From contig NZ_RHLG01000006.1 of NCBI RefSeq assembly GCF_003712105.1, positions 83,240 through 147,239 on the forward strand: a stretch of 64,000 bases of DNA, read 5' to 3'. Below the pieces are notes generated by a model. The model saw only the letters and a program-made list of their open reading frames with translations. It did not search any database and was not told the DNA's origin. Of the stretch, positions 47,565-55,322 are shown in pieces. The position numbers and the translations under genes are program-made. The stretch's first letter is position 1; every line of letters begins with the position of its first letter. This DNA comes from Winogradskyella sp. (lineage in GTDB: Bacteria > Bacteroidota > Bacteroidia > Flavobacteriales > Flavobacteriaceae).

Positions 47565-47598
47565 CAAAAAATAAAAGGCTGCCATATGGCAACCTTTT
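47565..47598 (-). terminator. Intrinsic terminator after the proteorhodopsin gene
   Basis: AAAAGG-TGCCA/TGGCA-CCTTTT forms an 11-bp stem with one mismatch (C/A). On the minus strand it is followed by TTTTATTTTTTG, 28 nt past the rhodopsin stop at 47626. The rhodopsin gene is therefore probably monocistronic. Confidence 0.75.
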
Positions 47599-47625
47599 AC
47601 GATTTACTAACTAATAAAATCTAAC

Positions 47626-48360
47626 TTAAGCGTCGGCTGAAGAAGAAGCAGCTACTGCAGCTCCATATACTACTAAACCGAAACCTATTTTGTTTACGGC
47701 ATCACCAATGTTGTATATAACATCCATTGCTAATCCACCAAATATTCCGTCGTACCAACCTGGTGTTCCTGCCATATAACCTATAGGGTATATTGCCCAA
47801 CCTACTAGTACAAACCAACATAAAGTTTTGTGTGCTTTGAGAACTGCACCACCAGCTTGTACGGCCAGTTTTTTGGCTTGTCCCATCCAGATATCGTAAA
47901 CGATAACGAAATAGGCAATACCAGAGATTAATCCCCAGATTTGAGCTTGATCTCTATAAACAGCTTCACCGAAGTAACCTGTTACTAACATTATTACTGA
48001 TAAGAAAATCAGTCTCCACATAAGGGATTTTTTAGCACCAGCTACTTTTAAGATAAGATAAAACTCTACGCACATCAGCGGAACAGTTAATATCCAATCT
48101 ACGTATCTAAAAAATGTAGGGGATTCTGCATGAGCCGCCCAATAATCGCGCATGTACCAATAATGTACTGCAGCAATGAACGTAATCAAACCAGAAACAA
48201 GAATTGAGGTTCTCCATTTTTTATCAAAACTATTCATTGATAAAAAGAAAAAGGCCGAAGCCGCCATCATAGCCATACATCCTACGAAGAATGTAAAACC
48301 TACGTAATCGTCTGTAGCGATTTTGGCTACATCAGCGATTGCAATTGAAAAAATGTTCAT
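47626..48360 (-). CDS. Proteorhodopsin, DTE-type light-driven proton pump
   Basis: A 244-residue seven-helix microbial rhodopsin. In helix C, RYVDWILTVPLMCVE places D88, T92 and E99 as the DTE triad (proton acceptor, Thr, proton donor; equivalents of D97, T101 and E108 in green proteorhodopsin). The retinal Schiff-base lysine is K224 in DAVNKIGFGLVVY. H66 in AVHYWYMRDYW corresponds to the conserved His of the counter-ion pair. The spectral-tuning site (equivalent of L/Q105) is M96, typical of flavobacteria and expected to give green absorption. The motif is not NDQ or NTQ, so sodium or chloride pumping is not expected. The divergent neighbour makes its retinal. Proton pumping is inferred from the motif. 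Confidence 0.97.
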   Translation of the reverse strand: MNIFSIAIADVAKIATDDYVGFTFFVGCMAMMAASAFFFLSMNSFDKKWRTSILVSGLITFIAAVHYWYMRDYWAAHAESPTFFRYVDWILTVPLMCVEFYLILKVAGAKKSLMWRLIFLSVIMLVTGYFGEAVYRDQAQIWGLISGIAYFVIVYDIWMGQAKKLAVQAGGAVLKAHKTLCWFVLVGWAIYPIGYMAGTPGWYDGIFGGLAMDVIYNIGDAVNKIGFGLVVYGAAVAASSSADA

Positions 48361-48470
48361 AATTTTTGTTAATTAGTTATTTTGTTTAAGTAAATTTACG
48401 AAAAGTTAAACAATAAATGTTTAAAATTTTGTGAAAAAAAATAAACAAAACATAATTTAAGGCTTATATT

Positions 48471-49337
48471 TTGAGAAATATTCAAAATTTTAATATCGTT
48501 TCTACCTTTCTATGTCTATGGTTGGCAGTATATATGACTTCGAATATTGAAGAGTATGTTGCTTGTTTTTTTATTTTGTCAATTGGCCTTATACATGGAG
48601 CAAATGATATAAAAATCATCAATACGGTCTATAAAAATCAATCCTTAAACCTTAACAAGACTCTTTTTCTTTATGTTCTCATTATACTAATAGGTACATT
48701 GATGTTCTATTTTATGCCTCAAATAACTTTATTATTATTTATTATAGTAAGTGGCTATCACTTTGGTGAACAACATTTTCATGATATCAAAACTGATTAT
48801 AGACCATTAAAATACTTACTGTACTTAAGTTATGGATATACCATATTGAGCCTTTTGTTTTATACTAATTGGGAAGAAAGTGCGGTTGTAATTAATCAAA
48901 TTGCAAGGATTACAATTAATGAATCATTCTTTTTTTATAATTTAATCGGAAGCTTAGGACTTTTTGTTATAAGCTTTTCATTACTTATTAAAGCTATTCC
49001 TAGTCCTTTACGGGAGTTATTTTACTTAATTGTGTTTTTTATTGTATTTAAAACTGCATCATTGATTTGGGCATTTGCAATCTATTTTGTGTTATGGCAT
49101 TCCTTACCATCATTGGTGGACCAAATTTCATTTCTGTCAAACGAAGTGAATAAGAAAACAATACTTAACTATATAAAGTCCTCCTTGGTGTATTGGCTAA
49201 TATCAATAGTCGGTTTATTTGTGTTTTTTAGTTTTTTAATAAGACAATCGGATATGTTTTATGCGGTATTCTTTTCGTTTTTAGCTGCAATTACATTTCC
49301 GCATGTTTTGGTGATGTCCAAAATTTTTAAGCATTAG
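48471..49337 (+). CDS. blh: Blh-type beta-carotene 15,15'-dioxygenase (retinal synthesis)
   Basis: A 288-residue polytopic membrane protein of the Brp/Blh family. Conserved His-bearing motifs are IGLIHGANDIKI, SGYHFGEQHFHD, YFVLWHSLPSLVDQ and FPHVLVM, which would supply the iron ligands. The enzyme cleaves beta-carotene into two retinals, the cofactor of the adjacent rhodopsin. The only non-rare start available is TTG at 48471. An upstream in-frame stop lies at 48453-48455 and the next ATG (48534) would remove the first membrane helix. The 110-nt gap to the divergent rhodopsin gene holds a weak TTG-N21-TAATTTAA promoter candidate. No carotenoid genes are in the window. Confidence 0.93.
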   Translation: MRNIQNFNIVSTFLCLWLAVYMTSNIEEYVACFFILSIGLIHGANDIKIINTVYKNQSLNLNKTLFLYVLIILIGTLMFYFMPQITLLLFIIVSGYHFGEQHFHDIKTDYRPLKYLLYLSYGYTILSLLFYTNWEESAVVINQIARITINESFFFYNLIGSLGLFVISFSLLIKAIPSPLRELFYLIVFFIVFKTASLIWAFAIYFVLWHSLPSLVDQISFLSNEVNKKTILNYIKSSLVYWLISIVGLFVFFSFLIRQSDMFYAVFFSFLAAITFPHVLVMSKIFKH

Positions 49338-51637
49338 AACTTTAAGCGCAGACTAAAATTAGGTGTTAAACCTAAAGCTAATTCATCATTTTGTACGATG
49401 TTGTCATTAGCATCCAGAGTGAAAAATCGATTGATAATATTTTCTTTATCTAATACATTCCAGATGGAAGCGCCTACTTCTGCATGGACATTTTCAGCAA
49501 ACTGAAAATCATATATAGCAGATATATCTATCCTGGCATAGTTTGGTAACCGTTCACCATTGGGTGTATCAAATGCTATAATTTTAGGATTTATTTGTCC
49601 TGGAAGTGGTTGCGTATACGGACGACCAGAGTGCCAATTAATGCCTGCAGAGAGCTTTAAGTTGTCAAACTCATAAGTATTAGAAAAACTAACGAGATGC
49701 CTTATGTCTATATTACTTGGGAATGTGTTATTCAAATTTTCAAACGTAAAATCATTTGTACTATAAGAGTAACTTAACCAAGAGTTAAAATTCTTAATGC
49801 GCTTATTTAGTAAAAAATCAATGCCTTTAATGTCATAATCTCCAATTTCGTTTACAAACTGAAATTGATTTTGAAAACTTTGACTTCTTGAGCTTATACC
49901 AGAGACATTCTTTACAAAACCTTCTACACTAACTAACCATCCATTTTTTTTATAATTAAGACCAACTGAAAATTGATTACTCTTCACTATAGGTACATTA
50001 GAGTTATCAGCTAAACGCCACCTGCGTTTTTCGATACCGAAAAAATCTTGTTGTAAATCTATAATCTGTGTTATAGTTTGACTTCTTGTTTCTCCTAAAA
50101 TTTCTAACCTAAAATTATTGAGAAACTTCTGAGAGAAAGCTAGTCGCGGTTCAAATAATAGCTCATCAAATTTATCTATGTAATTACCTCTAAGACCAAT
50201 TCTGCCATAAGTATTTTTAGAGTTTGATGTAAATTCTGCTTCTGTATATATATTATGGGTTTTAATAACCTCTTTTACAAAGCTTCTAAATCTGGGTATA
50301 GAAACATCTTCAAGGTTTGAAACGCCTATCTCATTAAACTGATATCCAAAGTTGAGATTTAAGTTTTTGTCTAATGCTTTTATAAAATCTATCCTTGCAC
50401 CAATATCTATAACTTCATTTTTTTGAATCAATTCTTGAGTTGTAGATGGTATAAGATTATTACCAAACAATTGGTAGTTAGAATAATAAAGCTGAGCAGA
50501 CATATTTACTGACTTTGACCAATTGTACTGGTAGCCTAAACTTGCAGCATAACTTTTCTGGTTTAACTCACTTTCAGTAGCAAGTTCAGTACTAGTATTA
50601 GTAGGGTTTACATCATAATCTAACTGATTAAAAATCGTAATAGCATTTGCTATAATTTTTGATTTATCATTTATATCGTAGAGAAGTTTAATATTAGCAT
50701 CATAAAAAAAGAAGCGTTCATTTTGCTGAAGTTGAGATGTAGATGTTTGATTATTTCCTAGTTCAGAATTATTAAATATCCGTTCAAAATAACTATCGTA
50801 AGTAGGTGTTAAAAGTGCATCCGTATAAGACCTTCTTGCAGATACCTGAAGCTCCATATTTTTTGACAATTGAAATTTAGAAAACCCATCTACACTTATT
50901 AAGTTAAATCCGGCACCAGATGTTGAGTCTTCACTAATGGTGTCCGAGTTTAGTATATTTATCACACCTGAAATGCCATTACCATATTTGGCTTTTGTGC
51001 CATTTACACTAATATTGACCTGCTCGGTAAGATATGGGTTAAACGCAGAGATAAGGCCAAAAAAATGACCTGTTTGGTACATTCTAATTCCATCATAAAG
51101 AAAAAGGTTTTGGTCATTAGTGCCGCCTCTAATGTTTATGTTAGAAATACGCTCATCAATACTAGTAATACCTGGTAGCGTTTGAATGGTTTGTAATACA
51201 TCGGGCTCAGTTAAACCTGGTAGTATGCCAAAATCTTGTGGTGATATTTCTACCGTACCATCAATTTTTTTTGCCAAACCTCTGGTTAGGTAATTTTCAA
51301 TAAATACCTCGTCTAACTTCTGTAATTGAACTTCTTGAACCTTATTTTCTGAGGATAATTTTTTTACAGCTATAAACCTTGAGTTAAGCTGATTAAACTT
51401 TAATTGTGTTTTGAGTTCAAGATATTCTAAGGCCGCATTGAGCGTAATTAAACTTTCAGGAAATTCAATCGAAATTGATTTTATAACATCATCGGCATAC
51501 GAAAACTTAACGTCAAATTTCGCTTCAAGCGCTTTTAAAATTTCAGTAAGTGGTTTGGGTTCATTGTTAGTTTGTGATAAGCAATGAAAGGATATTCCAA
51601 ATATTAGAATTAAAAAATAGGTTTTAAAACTATTCAC
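49334..51637 (-). CDS. FecA-like TonB-dependent outer membrane receptor with STN domain
   Basis: A 767-residue receptor. A signal peptide (NSFKTYFLILIFGISFHCLS) precedes an N-terminal secretin/TonB (STN) signalling domain at about residues 28-92 (LTEILKALEAKFDVKFSYAD, ITLNAALEYLELKTQLKFNQ). The plug follows (TLPGITSIDERISNINIRGG TNDQNLFLYDGIRMYQ, KYGNGISGVINIL), then a 22-strand-type barrel ending ALGLTPNFSLRLKF. An STN domain touching an adjacent FecR is the hallmark of cell-surface signalling. No carboxypeptidase-like domain is inserted, unlike SusC. The ligand is unknown. GTG at 51637 starts the signal peptide; GTG at 51655 is an alternative. It overlaps the fecR end by 8 nt. Confidence 0.9.
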   Translation of the reverse strand: MNSFKTYFLILIFGISFHCLSQTNNEPKPLTEILKALEAKFDVKFSYADDVIKSISIEFPESLITLNAALEYLELKTQLKFNQLNSRFIAVKKLSSENKVQEVQLQKLDEVFIENYLTRGLAKKIDGTVEISPQDFGILPGLTEPDVLQTIQTLPGITSIDERISNINIRGGTNDQNLFLYDGIRMYQTGHFFGLISAFNPYLTEQVNISVNGTKAKYGNGISGVINILNSDTISEDSTSGAGFNLISVDGFSKFQLSKNMELQVSARRSYTDALLTPTYDSYFERIFNNSELGNNQTSTSQLQQNERFFFYDANIKLLYDINDKSKIIANAITIFNQLDYDVNPTNTSTELATESELNQKSYAASLGYQYNWSKSVNMSAQLYYSNYQLFGNNLIPSTTQELIQKNEVIDIGARIDFIKALDKNLNLNFGYQFNEIGVSNLEDVSIPRFRSFVKEVIKTHNIYTEAEFTSNSKNTYGRIGLRGNYIDKFDELLFEPRLAFSQKFLNNFRLEILGETRSQTITQIIDLQQDFFGIEKRRWRLADNSNVPIVKSNQFSVGLNYKKNGWLVSVEGFVKNVSGISSRSQSFQNQFQFVNEIGDYDIKGIDFLLNKRIKNFNSWLSYSYSTNDFTFENLNNTFPSNIDIRHLVSFSNTYEFDNLKLSAGINWHSGRPYTQPLPGQINPKIIAFDTPNGERLPNYARIDISAIYDFQFAENVHAEVGASIWNVLDKENIINRFFTLDANDNIVQNDELALGLTPNFSLRLKF

Positions 51638-52517
51638 TTTGCAGAACAATAACACCGTTGTTTTTAGAAAAAGTAATATCTAAAGGTAAGGTTATTGATT
51701 GTAATGCCAAATCTAGATTCTTATGAGTAAAACTTCCAGTGAATAAACGTTGGGTGTCTAATTGACTAGCATCTATACTAACATTGTAATGGCGTTGTAA
51801 TTCTGCCAGAACATATTTTAGGGGCGTACTAGTAAATGTAGTCTCATTAGACATCCAACTTGGCTTGGTTCTTTTTTCTTTTTCATTTGTAATTATCCCA
51901 TCAATTACAGTAAAACGATTTCCAGGCCTTAACTCCATGTATTGTTCATTATATGTTACAGCGACTAGGCCTTCATAGCAAGTAACTTCAAAATAATTTT
52001 GCCTTTGCTTTACATTAAATCGGGTTCCTAAAACACTAATTTTTCCTTCACTTGTAATAACGTCAAATTTTGAACCTTTTTCAACATCAAAAAATGCTTC
52101 TCCTTCTAAACGGACTGTACGGTTATTACTCCATGATTTTTTATTATAAATAATGGTAGATTTGGAGTTAAGTTCTACTGTTGAAGCATCTGGTAAATTT
52201 GTTATGGTCGCTTCTGCTATGGTTGTATTTATAGTAGTATCTAAGGTTGAGGTGTAGTAAAATATACTAAAACCTATTAGCAATACAGCAGCAACTCTAA
52301 TCAATGGTTTTAACCAATTTTTGGCGGTTTTAGATTTAATCTTTTCAGCAATAATACTGTATTCACTATCGCTATCATATGCTGGAGCTTTATACCCTTT
52401 CGTAGCATTAGATAGTTTTGTAAGTACATCATAATCTTCTAATTTTTCAAAAGCTTTTTGCTCCTCCGAATTAAGATTATGGTCTAACCACTTTTGTATT
52501 AAATCTTCTCTTTCCAT
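51630..52517 (-). CDS. FecR-family anti-sigma factor
   Basis: A 295-residue protein. A cytoplasmic N-terminus binds sigma, with one membrane helix at about 71-90 (IRVAAVLLIGFSIFYYTS). The periplasmic FecR domain (STVELNSKSTIIYNKKSWSN NRTVRLEGEAFFDVEKG, VLGTRFNVKQ) is followed by a C-terminal DUF4974-type STN-contact domain (STPLKYVLAELQRHYNVSID, KNLDLALQSITLPLDI). It lies between the sigma and receptor genes. Confidence 0.94.
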   Translation of the reverse strand: MEREDLIQKWLDHNLNSEEQKAFEKLEDYDVLTKLSNATKGYKAPAYDSDSEYSIIAEKIKSKTAKNWLKPLIRVAAVLLIGFSIFYYTSTLDTTINTTIAEATITNLPDASTVELNSKSTIIYNKKSWSNNRTVRLEGEAFFDVEKGSKFDVITSEGKISVLGTRFNVKQRQNYFEVTCYEGLVAVTYNEQYMELRPGNRFTVIDGIITNEKEKRTKPSWMSNETTFTSTPLKYVLAELQRHYNVSIDASQLDTQRLFTGSFTHKNLDLALQSITLPLDITFSKNNGVIVLQSE

Positions 52518-52563
52518 TGTCTTTATACTATCTATATAACAGCTATGTTTTAATTTTCCCTAC

Positions 52564-53079
52564 CTATAGTTCTTCAATGTCTTCTCGTAATTTTTTTAAG
52601 GCACCATAAATTCGCTTTTCAACAGCTTTAACCGATATGTCTAGTAGCTGTGCAATTTCTTTAAAGCGTTTGCCTTCAACTCTATTTAATAAAAATGCAA
52701 CACGCTGTGCTTCGGTTAGGTTTTCTAATGCTTTTTGTAATTTTTCATTGTATTGTTTTTCTTCAAGTAAAAACTCAGGCGACTCATTTGTACTATGCTT
52801 TTGAGGTTTTTTTTGATGTTTTAAAACCACTTTTTGATGAGCTACAGCATTAAGCATTAAATTATTAGCTGTGGTAAATAAAAAACTCTTTGCTTTTTCT
52901 GGAGGTACTTTTTTACAATTGTCCCAGAGTTTTATAAAAGCATCTTGTACTTTATCCTTAGGGTTTAACTGTGATCCAAATTTATAATATAAGAAGTCGT
53001 GAAGGTTTTTTGAATGCTTTTTAAAAAGTGATGAAAACACATGTTCATCACAACTATTATCATGTAGAGGTTGGGCCAT
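52564..53079 (-). CDS. ECF-type RNA polymerase sigma factor
   Basis: A 171-residue sigma-70 of the extracytoplasmic-function type. Region 2 has LHDFLYYKFGSQLNPKDKVQ DAFIKLWDN and region 4 has ENLTEAQRVAFLLNRVEGKR FKEIAQLLDISVKAVEKRIY. It is probably held by the FecR protein encoded 46 nt downstream and released when the FecA-like receptor binds its ligand. It is divergent from the acidic lipoprotein gene, a likely regulon member. Confidence 0.95.
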   Translation of the reverse strand: MAQPLHDNSCDEHVFSSLFKKHSKNLHDFLYYKFGSQLNPKDKVQDAFIKLWDNCKKVPPEKAKSFLFTTANNLMLNAVAHQKVVLKHQKKPQKHSTNESPEFLLEEKQYNEKLQKALENLTEAQRVAFLLNRVEGKRFKEIAQLLDISVKAVEKRIYGALKKLREDIEEL

Positions 53080-53118
53080 ATACTCTTATATAGATGTAAA
53101 TTTAAAAAAAAATGAAAT

Positions 53119-53132
53119 TCGGGGTAGGAATA
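53119..53132 (+). promoter_or_regulatory. G-rich segment in the sigma/lipoprotein divergent region
   Basis: TTCGGGGTAGGAATA stands out in an otherwise very AT-rich 99-nt spacer. No TAnnTTTG element is present on the lipoprotein side, so this could be recognised by the adjacent ECF sigma factor. This is inference only. Confidence 0.25.
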
Positions 53133-53178
53133 TTAATGCTTTGATTGTTTTATAATAAATCGCAAAAAAACAATTATT

Positions 53179-55149
53179 ATGAAAACCTACACCAAATCAA
53201 TCCTTTTACTACTTATTGTAGCGCTCTTTTTTGCCTCATGTCAAGATGAATCGGTTGAAATCATTAATCCAGATGAACAACAAACTATAACTGCTAATTC
53301 ACAATTATCTACCCTTATGCTTAGAACATCTTCTAATGCAGTAGCAGAAGATAATGTTTTGGATAATAGCAGTTGTTTTTCTGTAGAATTACCTGTAACA
53401 GTTGTTGTTGGTAATATTACTATTACGATTGAAAATGAAGAAGGTCTTGAAGAATTAGAGGAACTTTTAGAGAATTTTCAAGATGAAATCCCAGAATTTG
53501 TATTTCCTATAACTATTATTTCTGCCGATTACACTGAACAAGTCATAGAAAATCAAGAACAGTTAAATAATCTATTAGAAAATTGTGTTGATAACGATGA
53601 TGTCATAGAGTGTATTGATTTTGTGTACCCTATTTCGTTCTCATTATTAAACTCTCAATTTGTAATTATTGATACAATTACAATTGAAAGCAATGAAGCC
53701 TTATATGAGTTTTTAGAAAGTTTAGATGATGATAATGATTTTGATTTTGTTGCATTAAATTTCCCAGTAAGCCTTGTTTATGCCAATGGTGATACTGTAA
53801 CTGTAAATTCTAATGAGGAATTATCTGATGTAATAGAAGCTGCAAGCGAGGCTTGTGATGATGATTTTGAAGATTGTGATGTGGACGACGTTAAAGCATC
53901 ATTAAAAGAATGTGTTTGGAAACTTGATGACGAATTCGATGATTTTGATGGTTTAACTGTAACATTTAATGATGATTTTACCCTTGAAATTACAGGTCAA
54001 AATTTACAAGAACCAATAACAGGTAACTGGACAGTTATCGAAGATGATAACGGAACATATTTGGTGTTGTCTGAACTATCAGGTTTACAAAACGATTTAG
54101 GAGGTGAGTGGCTAATTACAGATTGTGATGAAGATGAGTTTAATCTTGTTAGAGGTGATTTTGAATTAGAACTCGACCGCTATTGTGATAATAATCCAAG
54201 CGATTGCTCAGCTGAGGATTTAGCAGAAAATTTAGTAGAATGCTATTGGTTTGCAGGTACAAACATTATCAATACCCAGGATAATAAATTAGTATTCACT
54301 GAAGATGGAGCAGTTAAAGTACATACGCCTAATGGATTTGTTGAAATAGGAGGTTGGAATATTAGTTTAGATGCTAATGTGCTCATTTTAGTATTAGATC
54401 TTACTGGAGATTATGCGCCGCTTTCAGGAAATTGGGAAGTTGTTGAATGTGATGAAGGCTTCTATGGTCTTATGCAAGGCGACAATATCCTGCACTTAGA
54501 ACAAGATTGTTTTGTAAACCCAAATCCTTTTGATTGCTTTGGAAGTTTTGATGCAGTATTAGAACTATGTGATGAAGATAATGATGGTTTCGAAACATTT
54601 GATTTAACCATTGCATATGCCAATTGCACGCCAGCAGCAGATGTTGTGACCTATCACACATCTATAGCAGATGCAGATAACAACGTAAATGCTATATCCA
54701 ATCCGCAATCATATGTGAATACAAGTTCACCACAAACTATTTATGTAAGAGTTGAAATTGGTGATAACCATGAAGTTTTTGAAATCCTATTAAAAGTAGT
54801 GGATTGTAACAACGGTAATTGTACAGAGCAAGATGTTGATGGTATCTTAATGAATTGTGAATGGATAGTTACAGAATTAAATGGAGATGATAACTTAATA
54901 ACGTATCGTTTAAGTTTTAATGATGAACAGGAATTGGTTGTAACTAATACTGTAAACAACGAAACAATTATAGGTGTTTGGACTACATATACCAATAACG
55001 ATGGTGGAGTTGATGTAACTTTTGAAGGTTTAAATGCTCCAGATATCCAAGCTATTATTGGAGTTTGGACTGTGGTTGAATGTACAGATACTCAATTAAT
55101 TTTCCATCAAGGTGATGATCAAATGACACTAGATAAAGATTGTGATTAA
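53179..55149 (+). CDS. Large acidic repeat lipoprotein, probably surface-exposed, function unknown
   Basis: A 656-residue protein with lipobox LFFASC (Cys 21), followed by QDES, which resembles Bacteroidota surface-export signals. Two related beta modules occupy about 66-136 and 145-226 (ELPVTVVVGNITITIENE; VYPISFSLLNSQ). Three copies of a lipocalin-like unit lie at about 233-336, 343-444 and 548-656, each opening with a Cys-Trp pattern (LKECVWKLDDEF; LVECYWFAGTN; LMNCEWIVTEL) and each ending near a Cys-Asp pair. A module at about 453-543 carries LCDEDNDGFETFDLT, with a DxDxDG calcium-type loop. The protein is extremely rich in Asp and Glu. It is divergent from the ECF sigma gene, suggesting a role in the same sensing or uptake pathway. 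A terminator follows. Confidence 0.78.
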   Translation: MKTYTKSILLLLIVALFFASCQDESVEIINPDEQQTITANSQLSTLMLRTSSNAVAEDNVLDNSSCFSVELPVTVVVGNITITIENEEGLEELEELLENFQDEIPEFVFPITIISADYTEQVIENQEQLNNLLENCVDNDDVIECIDFVYPISFSLLNSQFVIIDTITIESNEALYEFLESLDDDNDFDFVALNFPVSLVYANGDTVTVNSNEELSDVIEAASEACDDDFEDCDVDDVKASLKECVWKLDDEFDDFDGLTVTFNDDFTLEITGQNLQEPITGNWTVIEDDNGTYLVLSELSGLQNDLGGEWLITDCDEDEFNLVRGDFELELDRYCDNNPSDCSAEDLAENLVECYWFAGTNIINTQDNKLVFTEDGAVKVHTPNGFVEIGGWNISLDANVLILVLDLTGDYAPLSGNWEVVECDEGFYGLMQGDNILHLEQDCFVNPNPFDCFGSFDAVLELCDEDNDGFETFDLTIAYANCTPAADVVTYHTSIADADNNVNAISNPQSYVNTSSPQTIYVRVEIGDNHEVFEILLKVVDCNNGNCTEQDVDGILMNCEWIVTELNGDDNLITYRLSFNDEQELVVTNTVNNETIIGVWTTYTNNDGGVDVTFEGLNAPDIQAIIGVWTVVECTDTQLIFHQGDDQMTLDKDCD

Positions 55150-55199
55150 TCATAGAACCGCTTATTAAAGTTAGTACATTAGTAAGTTTAGTTGGTTGA

Positions 55200-55237
55200 A
55201 AAAGAGCTGTTCAGTGCCGAGCAGCTCTTTTCTTTTT
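55200..55237 (+). terminator. Intrinsic terminator after the acidic lipoprotein gene
   Basis: A 10-bp stem AAAAGAGCTG/CAGCTCTTTT with a 12-nt loop is followed by CTTTTTG, 51 nt past the stop. Confidence 0.8.
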
Positions 55238-55288
55238 GTATTACTACTATAAATACAATTATCTACTCGTGTTTAGCGTGTAAATTCT

Positions 55289-55296
55289 TAAATTTG
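55289..55296 (+). promoter_or_regulatory. -7 promoter element for ffh-folD
   Basis: TAAATTTG matches TAnnTTTG 27 nt before the ffh ATG, just after the preceding terminator. Confidence 0.5.
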
Positions 55297-55322
55297 CAAC
55301 TTGTTAAATAAGAATAGGAATT

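Noticed and set aside
47626-48360. Rhodopsin as a sodium pump (NDQ) or chloride pump (NTQ)
   Set aside because: Helix C reads D88-T92-E99, the DTE proton-pump pattern.
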